DNA of 64,000 nt from Hydractinia symbiolongicarpus (lineage: Eukaryota; Cnidaria; Hydrozoa; Anthoathecata; Hydractiniidae), in contig NC_079883.1 of assembly GCF_029227915.1 (NCBI RefSeq), positions 4,404,001 through 4,468,000 of the forward strand. Reading direction: 5' to 3'. The notes beneath the pieces are model-generated. The model had not been told where the DNA came from, made no database searches, and was given only the letters and a program-made list of their open reading frames with translations. The translations under genes and the position numbers were made by a program. Below are positions 30,159 through 36,124 of the stretch, piece after piece. How positions within the stretch are numbered: position 1 is the stretch's first letter; every line of letters starts with the position of its first letter.

Positions 30159-30584
30159 ATGGCTTCAATTGCAATGATGTTGGGAGGTGCCTTCGCGAAC
30201 GCTTTGGCTTTCACCGGATCAAGCTACCTCTTTTCAAGTTTATCAAAGGATAGGATAGATAAGGAACGGAAGCGACATGATCTTGCCATAGAACAGCTAC
30301 AAAAGGCTCAGGTTATATGGCAACGTAAAAGGCAAGAGAGGGTGGACTTTATCAATAAGCAGCTCAGACTTGAGAAGAAGGCCGAGGGGAAATTCACAGA
30401 GCTGGATGACGCGATGCGCGAATATAAAAAAGTGTTTGGAGGATCAACTCTCACGGATATGCCGCGCGAACCTGTATTGAGCGACTTTTATACACCGAGC
30501 AATGGCCAGCATGAACGGGAATTGGCATTTATCGCGCTAAGCATGATCGGTGTCGGGGGTGCCGTGTGGTATTTCGAAAAATAG
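30159..30584 (+). CDS. Polinton tail-anchored coiled-coil protein, 141 aa
   Basis: An intact frame. A hydrophobic Ala/Gly-rich N-terminus (SIAMMLGGAFANALAFTGSSYLF, residues 3-25) is followed by a long charged helix (KDRIDKERKRHDLAIEQLQKAQ ... RQERVDFINKQLR), a conserved-looking LSDFYTPSNGQHERELAF and a C-terminal membrane segment (IALSMIGVGGAVWYF). I recognise this architecture from cnidarian Polintons. The role is unknown, probably in a membrane or virion. It converges with the minus-strand gene at 30641-31918, with a shared hairpin between them. Confidence 0.75.
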   Translation: MASIAMMLGGAFANALAFTGSSYLFSSLSKDRIDKERKRHDLAIEQLQKAQVIWQRKRQERVDFINKQLRLEKKAEGKFTELDDAMREYKKVFGGSTLTDMPREPVLSDFYTPSNGQHERELAFIALSMIGVGGAVWYFEK

Positions 30585-30601
30585 TACGATACCGCAGGTA
30601 T

Positions 30602-30626
30602 TATGTTACATGACACATGTAACATA
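30602..30626. terminator. Hairpin shared by two convergent genes
   Basis: Perfect 11-bp arms TATGTTACATG and CATGTAACATA around ACA. It lies 17 nt after the stop of the plus-strand gene (30584) and 14 nt after the stop of the minus-strand gene (30641), so it can serve both directions. It keeps the GTTAC/GTAAC core of the family. Confidence 0.7.
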
Positions 30627-30640
30627 TACTCCAGATTCCA

Positions 30641-31918
30641 CTAACGCTTTGTAACCATGTAGGTGTATATCAGACCTCCGATTCCAACTATCAAAGCCCA
30701 CAGGTTTTGACTCAACCAACCGACGGCTTCCTTTGCTCTATTTAGGATCCATGATACGATGGATCCAATTATACCCGGTAGTGATGCGGCTGCGGCACCG
30801 GCTAATCTACCCAGGAGAGATCCCAACGCATTCAACTTGGCCTTTATCCATTCCCTTGCACCACCTTCGGTTGTACCATGATTTTGTGCGTTACCGGTGG
30901 ATGACCCCCCACCCCCAGGCGTCAAAGCTTCTACGAGAAGGCCGATAACCATACCAAATGCCGTTAGTACGCTGACAACAGTGATACCCTGCTCACGGAA
31001 TAGGGTTCGTATCTTTTCAGACAGTGTGGTATCTTTGTCAAGTACTTTGGTAATCGTCTCCCTGATGCTTTTTATTTGACTGTTAAGTTTACCTTTGAGA
31101 ATATCGATAATCTCTTGCCGGCCTTTCAACTCATTTTGCAAACCTTTCAACCTTTCTTTCGCTTCATTTTGTTGTTCCTCGGTCATATTTGGTGTGTTTT
31201 CCATCTCTTCCAACTTGTTTTTTTCTCTGTCAATATGCTGTTCGAGCTGAACCTTTTTTGCAACTTCATCCTGAAGACTTCCTCTTATGTTTCTCAATGA
31301 TCTATCCAATCCTACCAATTCACGCATAGGATATTCAAATAGATCACCGGTCTGGGTTGCTTCATGGTCTACAGATTGTTTGACCAATGAAATTAAATCT
31401 TCCGTACTGTTTACCACATCCCCGGATATAGCTTCTAATTCTACATCACTTGCTGTTGTTATTTTAGATGACGAGGGTAATTCTTCTTGTATTTTGTTTA
31501 GCTTAGCAGCTTGTCGGGCTGTAATCTTACCTTTTGGTATGTCAAAGCCTAAATTACGCAGCCTTCTCTTGCCTAATATATCTGATATAGTACCGGTGGC
31601 CCTTAGTCTTCCATTGTTTGTCAAAGGTTCGTTTTTATCTCTGTAGTATAATTCACCATCCTTAATTTCAAAAAGGTCTGTATGTAGCACCTCAGGTTTT
31701 GACAGGGATCCTTCAGATAATCTATCATACAACACATCAACCATTTCCCGCAAAACTCTGGTACGTTGAGTGGAGCCTCCTCCGAATGATGTCTCCTTTT
31801 CATCAGGTGTGTGTATCTGTACCCGTGTGCGTTCCTTCGGTACAAGGGGTGTGGTTTCATCGGGACCCTCATCGGTTTGACCATGGTCACCAAACGGATC
31901 AATATCAATGTCCGCCAT
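30641..31918 (-). CDS. Polinton coiled-coil membrane protein, 425 aa
   Basis: I place the start at the ATG at 31918 (MADIDIDPFGDHGQTDE). The frame is open further upstream to 32269, but that extension is antisense to the 31959 gene and is not protein-like. The order is an acidic N-terminus with DETTPLVPKERTR, then DGELYYRDKNEPL and IPKGKITARQAAKLNKIQEELP, and a long coiled coil (about residues 200-300). There are membrane or amphipathic segments at about 315-335 (ITVVSVLTAFGMVIGLLVEAL) and about 370-422, a Gly-rich linker between them, and a C-terminal anchor (LWALIVGIGGLIYTYMV). It resembles a protein widely present in cnidarian Polintons. A virion or membrane-remodelling role is inferred. 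It is divergent from 31959 with a 40-bp shared promoter region. Confidence 0.8.
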   Translation of the reverse strand: MADIDIDPFGDHGQTDEGPDETTPLVPKERTRVQIHTPDEKETSFGGGSTQRTRVLREMVDVLYDRLSEGSLSKPEVLHTDLFEIKDGELYYRDKNEPLTNNGRLRATGTISDILGKRRLRNLGFDIPKGKITARQAAKLNKIQEELPSSSKITTASDVELEAISGDVVNSTEDLISLVKQSVDHEATQTGDLFEYPMRELVGLDRSLRNIRGSLQDEVAKKVQLEQHIDREKNKLEEMENTPNMTEEQQNEAKERLKGLQNELKGRQEIIDILKGKLNSQIKSIRETITKVLDKDTTLSEKIRTLFREQGITVVSVLTAFGMVIGLLVEALTPGGGGSSTGNAQNHGTTEGGAREWIKAKLNALGSLLGRLAGAAAASLPGIIGSIVSWILNRAKEAVGWLSQNLWALIVGIGGLIYTYMVTKR

Positions 31919-31958
31919 TATTTTATTTAGAGGATAGTTTTTTCTTAAGATAATAGAA
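31919..31958. promoter_or_regulatory. Divergent promoter, 40 bp
   Basis: AT-rich spacer between the minus-strand gene starting at 31918 and the plus-strand gene starting at 31959. It reads ATAAAATA next to one ATG and GATAATAGAA next to the other. It must contain both start regions unless leaders overlap the genes. Confidence 0.45.
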
Positions 31959-32432
31959 ATGGCCGAGCATTCTAGTACCAGAGAAGAAGCGTTTAAAACA
32001 GATATATCCAATTCCCAACTTGAGGAGCTGCTGAAATTACGAGGTAAGTTCCATGACAAGGAGTATGAATACGACAAAGAACTAAACCGATTAGTGATTT
32101 CGCGCATAATCTTGGAAACCTTAGCCGTTACCAGTTCGATAGCAGCTACCGCTACCATTATTAGAAATTTTAGGAATTCTATAGGACTTTCCGGTATATG
32201 CCTATCCAGCTCCGTTTCCCGTGCCATTATCGTAGCATCGATTAAGAGATATCGGGAGAAACTTAGCAAAGTCAGAGCCTCATGTCACGTTGTACAAAAC
32301 GCCATCGATGTGTTCGATAAAACGCTACCAAACGGCCGGTACATCTGTAGAGCCGATTTTGAAAGTTTGTGTGATACATATCACAGAACTCTCAAGGATC
32401 TGGATAAACTAGATATAGGTTATTTAGAGTAA
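31959..32432 (+). CDS. Polinton paralogue A, hydrophobic-centre protein, 157 aa
   Basis: An intact frame. It shares its layout with the next gene: an N-terminal region with NSQLEELLKLRGKF, a central hydrophobic block (here IILETLAVTSSIAATATII, then GICLSSSVSRAIIVASI), an amphipathic KRYREKLSKV, and a tail with a CRADFESLCDTY. The central block is more polar than in its partner, and the C-terminal tail is shorter. Function unknown. A membrane-active role is possible from the small-residue hydrophobic centre. Confidence 0.7.
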   Translation: MAEHSSTREEAFKTDISNSQLEELLKLRGKFHDKEYEYDKELNRLVISRIILETLAVTSSIAATATIIRNFRNSIGLSGICLSSSVSRAIIVASIKRYREKLSKVRASCHVVQNAIDVFDKTLPNGRYICRADFESLCDTYHRTLKDLDKLDIGYLE

Positions 32433-32455
32433 AGTTTTTTTCTTTGTAGTAACCA

Positions 32456-33049
32456 ATGGCAGAGATTTATCCGAAGCTACCCACGGCTCCTGAGTATTCG
32501 AGCGAGCAAGACAAGTTTAACACAAATACAGTTAATTCCCAACTTGAGGAGTTGATAAAATTAAAAAACAAATTCAACACAAAGTATGAGAAATACAACA
32601 AGGCATTACACCGATTAGTGCTTTTAAATGCCGGCGCGGGCACCCTAACCATTGCCTCCGGTATTGGTTCAATAGTAACGGGCGCTACCCTTATTGGAAT
32701 CCCCGTTTCTGTCGGATTGGGTGGTGTGGCCCTATCTGGCTCTATTTCCACCGGCATTATCACAGCCATGATTAAAAGATATCAGAGCAAACTTGACAAA
32801 GTCATGAAATTATATGATGTTGCGACGTCTGCCATCGCCGTGTTTGAAAACTCCTTCTCGCGGGCCCTGAATAATGATGACATTAGTCACATTGAATTTC
32901 AAACCCTGTGTGGTATATACTACGAAGCTCTGGATAAAATTACGAAAACCGACAGAAAGATGGAGAGCGAAACGCGCAACCAGTTTGAAAAAAGTCTAAT
33001 GGCCGAGGTCCAAAGTCTAAAAAAGACATTAAATCAGGAACAAAGTTAG
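32456..33049 (+). CDS. Polinton paralogue B, hydrophobic-centre protein, 197 aa
   Basis: An intact frame 23 nt after paralogue A. The matching parts are NSQLEELIKLKNKF, a Gly-rich hydrophobic centre (GTLTIASGIGSIVTGATLIG, then VSVGLGGVALSGSISTGIIT), KRYQSKLDKV and a longer helical tail. The centre resembles glycine-zipper membrane segments seen in pore-forming or apolipoprotein-L-like proteins; that is only a likeness. It is a common gene of cnidarian Polintons as far as I recall. Tandem duplication produced the pair. Confidence 0.75.
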   Translation: MAEIYPKLPTAPEYSSEQDKFNTNTVNSQLEELIKLKNKFNTKYEKYNKALHRLVLLNAGAGTLTIASGIGSIVTGATLIGIPVSVGLGGVALSGSISTGIITAMIKRYQSKLDKVMKLYDVATSAIAVFENSFSRALNNDDISHIEFQTLCGIYYEALDKITKTDRKMESETRNQFEKSLMAEVQSLKKTLNQEQS

Positions 33050-33248
33050 TAATGTGTGCCTGCATACCATTAGCATATTTCGTGTGCTATTTGAAAAATT
33101 AATATTTGAAAGTAAGGCGGTTTGTGACATTATGTGGCGCGATCGTCCCGAGCCATAGCGGCCCTATCTGCCGACCGCCCTGTGCGATCCCCGGCATCAT
33201 CTTTACCAGATACAGGTAAAGATACTTTTTATGTATCGTCCCCCTTTT
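33050..33248. other. Convergent intergenic region with hairpins
   Basis: Between the stops of paralogue B and the integrase. It contains a hairpin at 33199-33223 with arms ATCTTTACC and GGTAAAGAT and a loop of 7, and a smaller one, GATAC-N7-GTATC, at 33221-33237. It also has a GC-rich patch (33140-33195). Confidence 0.6.
33199..33223. terminator. Hairpin between convergent genes
   Basis: Arms of 9 nt (ATCTTTACC / GGTAAAGAT), loop AGATACA, about 26 nt beyond the integrase stop on the minus strand. It resembles the other 3'-end palindromes in placement, with a TTTAC/GTAAA core. Confidence 0.5.
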
Positions 33249-34232
33249 TCACCAACCTTGCACATAATCAGGAGGTAATTCTGTATCTTCAGGTATTAAC
33301 ATCAATTCCTCTTTTACAAAAGCCCGTCCGGGTCCGTCTTGAACATAGTACATTACACGGTTACCAGGTTGCGCTATTACCTCACGCAATCTATATGTGT
33401 TTTTCGACCATATTCTATCGGTTGCCCGTCTCCGCCCATCATCATGCTCTTCACCGGGTTGTAGTAGATATCTATACAATCCATCTTTAGGTAATTCTAC
33501 TTCAGGTGGATAATTCTCTCGTTTAGCAAGAGGCACCTCTTTCATTATAATAGCATCTTTTGGTTTCATACCAATCATCTGCGTCTTTGTATCGTTTAGC
33601 CTATCAATCAGTTTATACAGATGCTTAACCCATGTAGATGATACCTTTTCCGAATCATTCAGTTCTTGAGCATCTTGTATTTTGAATAAATTTTCCGCAA
33701 GTATCTTGTTCAACGCCTCAACAAAAGCTGTGTGCGTATGCTTATATTTTGTAGTCGCCCTTTTAATTTCAACCTTATGCTTCTCCAACAGCTTTGTCAC
33801 ATCTGCCTTGAATTCTGAACCGTTATCACATTGGAAAGTTTTCGGATAAGTTAATGGTCCTGCCTTGTAGATGTCCTCAATCATAGCGGCAACCTCTTTG
33901 GCTTTCTTACTCCTCAAAGGTCGGGCTACTTTGTATCTGGAAGCAGCATCGATTCCCGACAAAATGTACTTATATTTATTACCATACAGTATGTCACCGG
34001 GCATGTACAATAAATCGAATTGATGTAAATCATTAGGGGTGGTAACTTCATAATGTGGTCTTTCAACATGTTTTGGAGCGGGTAAATGTACTTGCCAAAA
34101 TGCTTGTTTTGATAGCCACTTCTTAATCTCCTTTGGCTTGAAACCGAATCCTCTTAAATTCTGAACAGCCTTTTGTCCTTTCCATAAATTTTGAGGTTGA
34201 TAGTAAGTCTCTTGAAGTTTAGAGTTTGACAT
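33249..34232 (-). CDS. Polinton DD35E integrase
   Basis: An intact 327-residue frame from the ATG at 34232. It is the retroviral-type (rve) integrase that inserts the element and makes the short target duplication. An N-terminal helical region is followed by the catalytic core: LHQFDLLYMPG with Asp73, FQCDNGSEF with Asp136 and TAFVEALNK with Glu172. The Asp136-Glu172 spacing is exactly 35 residues. GMKPKDAI (the 'tP--a' motif) lies in the core's tail. The C-terminal part has TDRIWSKNTYRLREV, an SH3-like stretch; no chromodomain is clear. It is transcribed toward the hairpin at 33199 and diverges from the small SAP gene at 34328. No damage seen. Confidence 0.93.
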   Translation of the reverse strand: MSNSKLQETYYQPQNLWKGQKAVQNLRGFGFKPKEIKKWLSKQAFWQVHLPAPKHVERPHYEVTTPNDLHQFDLLYMPGDILYGNKYKYILSGIDAASRYKVARPLRSKKAKEVAAMIEDIYKAGPLTYPKTFQCDNGSEFKADVTKLLEKHKVEIKRATTKYKHTHTAFVEALNKILAENLFKIQDAQELNDSEKVSSTWVKHLYKLIDRLNDTKTQMIGMKPKDAIIMKEVPLAKRENYPPEVELPKDGLYRYLLQPGEEHDDGRRRATDRIWSKNTYRLREVIAQPGNRVMYYVQDGPGRAFVKEELMLIPEDTELPPDYVQGW

Positions 34233-34327
34233 GTTTTATTTATGCACACCTTTATTTATCTCCTTTTTGTTATGATGTGGTACGATAAAAGTGCTTAAAA
34301 GTATTTTTACTGATTATATATATTAAT
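34233..34327. promoter_or_regulatory. Divergent promoter between integrase and SAP gene
   Basis: A 95-bp AT-rich spacer. On the plus side TTATATATATTAAT lies just before the ATG at 34328. On the minus side ATAAATAAAAC lies just before the integrase ATG. Confidence 0.45.
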
Positions 34328-34597
34328 ATGTCAGACATGAATACCACACCAGATTACAAATTGATGAAACTGAGAGAGTTGCGAGAGGTTGCTAAAGCCC
34401 GTGGGGTTAAGTATATTGCGGGGATGAAAAAATCCAAATTGGTTGAGGTGATTGAGAAGAATGATCTCGACCCATCCTACACCATCGATCTGGATACCAA
34501 GAAGGAATGGTATGGATACTGTTCAAGGTGGAGGTCGGACAACAGGGAGGCATATCTAAAATCTCAAAAACGTTATAACGACAAGAGATCCAAGTGA
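34328..34597 (+). CDS. Small SAP/Rho-N-like DNA-binding protein, 89 aa
   Basis: An intact frame. Residues about 11-42 (LMKLRELREVAKARGVKYIAG then MKKSKLVEVIEKND) match the SAP/Rho-N type helix-extended-loop-helix that binds nucleic acid. The C-terminal half is basic and aromatic (WYGYCSRWRSDNREAYLKSQ). It is the first of four adjacent genes with this module (34328, 34735, 35483, 36125), and the least similar. A role in replication or transcription is inferred from the module and its position in the polymerase cluster. Confidence 0.7.
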   Translation: MSDMNTTPDYKLMKLRELREVAKARGVKYIAGMKKSKLVEVIEKNDLDPSYTIDLDTKKEWYGYCSRWRSDNREAYLKSQKRYNDKRSK

Positions 34598-34611
34598 TTG
34601 GGTATTTTTTT

Positions 34612-34635
34612 TTTGTTACTCAGACGTGTAACAAA
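34612..34635. terminator. 3'-end hairpin, copy A of the early cluster
   Basis: Arms TTTGTTAC and GTAACAAA with an 8-nt loop, preceded by a run of T, 14 nt after the stop of the 34328 gene. It begins a block that is repeated at 35273 and 36017. Confidence 0.7.
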
Positions 34636-34734
34636 TGTTGGTGGGTGGGTACCCATGGTGTACAGGTCACGAACCACCAACACGATTTATAAAAAATGGG
34701 TTAAAGATTACAAAATCGTATATCATAACCAAGC
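34636..34734 (+). promoter_or_regulatory. Early-type promoter, copy A
   Basis: It contains GGTGGGTGGGTACCCATGG, an inverted TTGGTGG/CCACCAA pair, ACGATTTATAAAA with the TATA box at 34688-34694, and GATTACAAAATCGTATATC just before the ATG at 34735. TATA-to-ATG distance is 47 nt. The same words recur upstream of 35483 (TATA 35437-35443) and, more diverged, upstream of 36125 (TATA 36079-36085). Confidence 0.65.
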
Positions 34735-35256
34735 ATGACATCGAGAAATACAGTTGTTGAATTAAGAGCTCTCGCTAGAGAACGCGGCCTACGTGGCTAC
34801 TCAAGGCTCAGAAAGGATGAGCTTATCGAATTATTGACACCCACTACCGTACCAGCACCGAGACCCACCAGACTGGTACCAGCGCCAAAAATGTACCTGA
34901 CCTTATTCAGAAACTGGGACGAGGATGGAGTAGAGACATCACCAGGATTCGCCCCACATTGTATGAGTTATTACTACTTCGGTAATTATAATTATAATAG
35001 AGGATGGCGGCTTGGTAGTGAATATATCAAACCAATAGAGCTGCCGAATTACGAAAATTTTACCGTGTCTGATATACCTGAAGAATACAGGTCACCAAAT
35101 CCCCTCGTTGACAGGAATCTTGTCTTGTATATTCATCTTGGTTATTATCATGATGAATATTACCGATTCTATCCACCTTGGGTACCGGTGTTTTCAAGGA
35201 GACATCTGACCAATCGGGTGTGTGATTCTATGGCCGCTGGTATTACTTTGTGTTGA
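34735..35256 (+). CDS. SAP/Rho-N module protein with unknown C-terminal half, 173 aa
   Basis: An intact frame. Residues 1-35 (VVELRALARERGLRGYSRLRKDELIELL) are a SAP/Rho-N module almost identical to the N-terminus of the DNA polymerase at 36125. A Pro-Ala-Pro-Arg linker follows, also shared. After residue about 50 the sequence is new: aromatic and rich in Tyr (YYYFGNYNYNRGW, YHDEYYRFYPPW). I do not recognise this half. The shared DNA (34735-34880) shows that a recent duplication or gene conversion from the polymerase gene created or homogenised this gene. Confidence 0.7.
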   Translation: MTSRNTVVELRALARERGLRGYSRLRKDELIELLTPTTVPAPRPTRLVPAPKMYLTLFRNWDEDGVETSPGFAPHCMSYYYFGNYNYNRGWRLGSEYIKPIELPNYENFTVSDIPEEYRSPNPLVDRNLVLYIHLGYYHDEYYRFYPPWVPVFSRRHLTNRVCDSMAAGITLC

Positions 35257-35272
35257 AGGATTACGGAACTAG

Positions 35273-35296
35273 TTTGTTACTCGATCGAGTAACAAA
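35273..35296. terminator. 3'-end palindrome, copy B
   Basis: A perfect 24-bp palindrome: TTTGTTACTCGA followed by its complement. It starts 17 nt after the stop of the 34735 gene. Confidence 0.75.
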
Positions 35297-35482
35297 TGTG
35301 GACTAACGACCCTCGAAGTGCTGGTGGGTGGGTACCCATGGTGTATCGATGTATGTATAACAAAGCGTGTTTTACTACAATTTTAGCATGGTGGTTGTCC
35401 CACAAACTAGGACACTCACGAACCACCAACACGATTTATAAAACCATCTTAAAGATTACAAAATCGTATATCACAACCAAGC
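35297..35482 (+). promoter_or_regulatory. Early-type promoter, copy B
   Basis: A repeat of the 34636-34734 promoter, with GGTGGGTGGGTACCCATGG, CGAACCACCAACACGATTTA and TTAAAGATTACAAAATCG conserved. It carries about 85 bp of extra sequence in the middle. TATA at 35437-35443 is 46 nt before the ATG at 35483. Confidence 0.65.
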
Positions 35483-35995
35483 ATGTCTTCAGGAATCGTT
35501 CTCGATTTGATATACAGTAGAGAATATATTGATGACTTTGATCTTTTCACGGTCCCTGATTTAAGAGCCCGAGCGAGGTTCCTTGGCATACGTGGATACT
35601 TGCGGCTCAGAAGGTCCGAGCTTATCGAATTATTGTTATCAACAGTACCCACAAGAGATCCCGATATGACTTTGACGCTCGTCCTAGGGATGCTTGATCA
35701 CGAAGTGATCGAATTTTCAGGACCCGTGATGAGACCAAATGTATCAGCACCGAGACCGATGAGACCGGTACCATCGTTGGTTGAGAATGATGTGAGTGAT
35801 GATGAAGAGGACATTGACGATGATGATGATAAATGTATCATTTGTCTTTCTAAACGAAAGAACGCCACCATTGTTCATGGTAGAACAGGGCATTTTTGCT
35901 GCTGTTTATCGTGCGCATATAAATTGGAGAAGAGGGGGGATAAATGCCCTATATGTCGTGCATCCATCGATTTTGTCATTAGACAATATAATTGA
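35483..35995 (+). CDS. SAP/Rho-N plus MDM2-type RING finger protein (E3 ubiquitin ligase candidate)
   Basis: An intact 170-residue frame. It has a diverged SAP/Rho-N module (VPDLRARARFLGIRGYLRL, about residues 24-52), a linker with APRPMRPVP and an acidic patch (SDDEEDIDDDDD, about 105-116). A RING finger occupies the extreme C-terminus (118-170). Metal ligands are C118, C121, H132, H137, C141, C144, C155 and C158. The order C2H2C4 and every spacing (2, 10, 4, 3, 2, 10, 2) equal those of the MDM2/MDMX RING. The IVHGRTGH signature and a short hydrophobic tail (IDFVIRQYN) after the last Cys, needed for activity in MDM2 dimers, are also present. E3 ligase activity is therefore likely. The substrate is unknown. 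The p53-binding domain of MDM2 is absent; the SAP module may instead direct the protein to DNA or chromatin. Confidence 0.9.
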   Translation: MSSGIVLDLIYSREYIDDFDLFTVPDLRARARFLGIRGYLRLRRSELIELLLSTVPTRDPDMTLTLVLGMLDHEVIEFSGPVMRPNVSAPRPMRPVPSLVENDVSDDEEDIDDDDDKCIICLSKRKNATIVHGRTGHFCCCLSCAYKLEKRGDKCPICRASIDFVIRQYN

Positions 35996-36016
35996 TTTGT
36001 TGGGGGTCAGATTTTT

Positions 36017-36040
36017 TTTGTTACTCACGCGAGTAACAAA
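36017..36040. terminator. 3'-end hairpin, copy C
   Basis: Arms TTTGTTACTC and GAGTAACAAA around ACGC, preceded by a T run, 22 nt after the stop of the RING gene. Confidence 0.75.
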
Positions 36041-36124
36041 TGTTATGAATCTTTTTTTTTTTTTTGGTTTCACGATTGTATAAAACCATCTTAAAGGTCT
36101 ACATATAGCATATCACAACCCGAT
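36041..36124 (+). promoter_or_regulatory. Early-type promoter, copy C (polymerase)
   Basis: Contains TCACGATTGTATAAAACCATCTTAAAGG with TATAAAA at 36079-36085, 46 nt before the polymerase ATG, then ATATCACAACCCGATATG. It matches copies A and B but lacks their GGTGGGTACC part, replaced by a long T run (36052-36065). Confidence 0.65.

Noticed and set aside
31919-32269. N-terminal extension of the minus-strand coiled-coil protein
   Set aside because: Antisense of the 31959 gene; the ATG at 31918 gives a natural start with an acidic, polar N-terminus.
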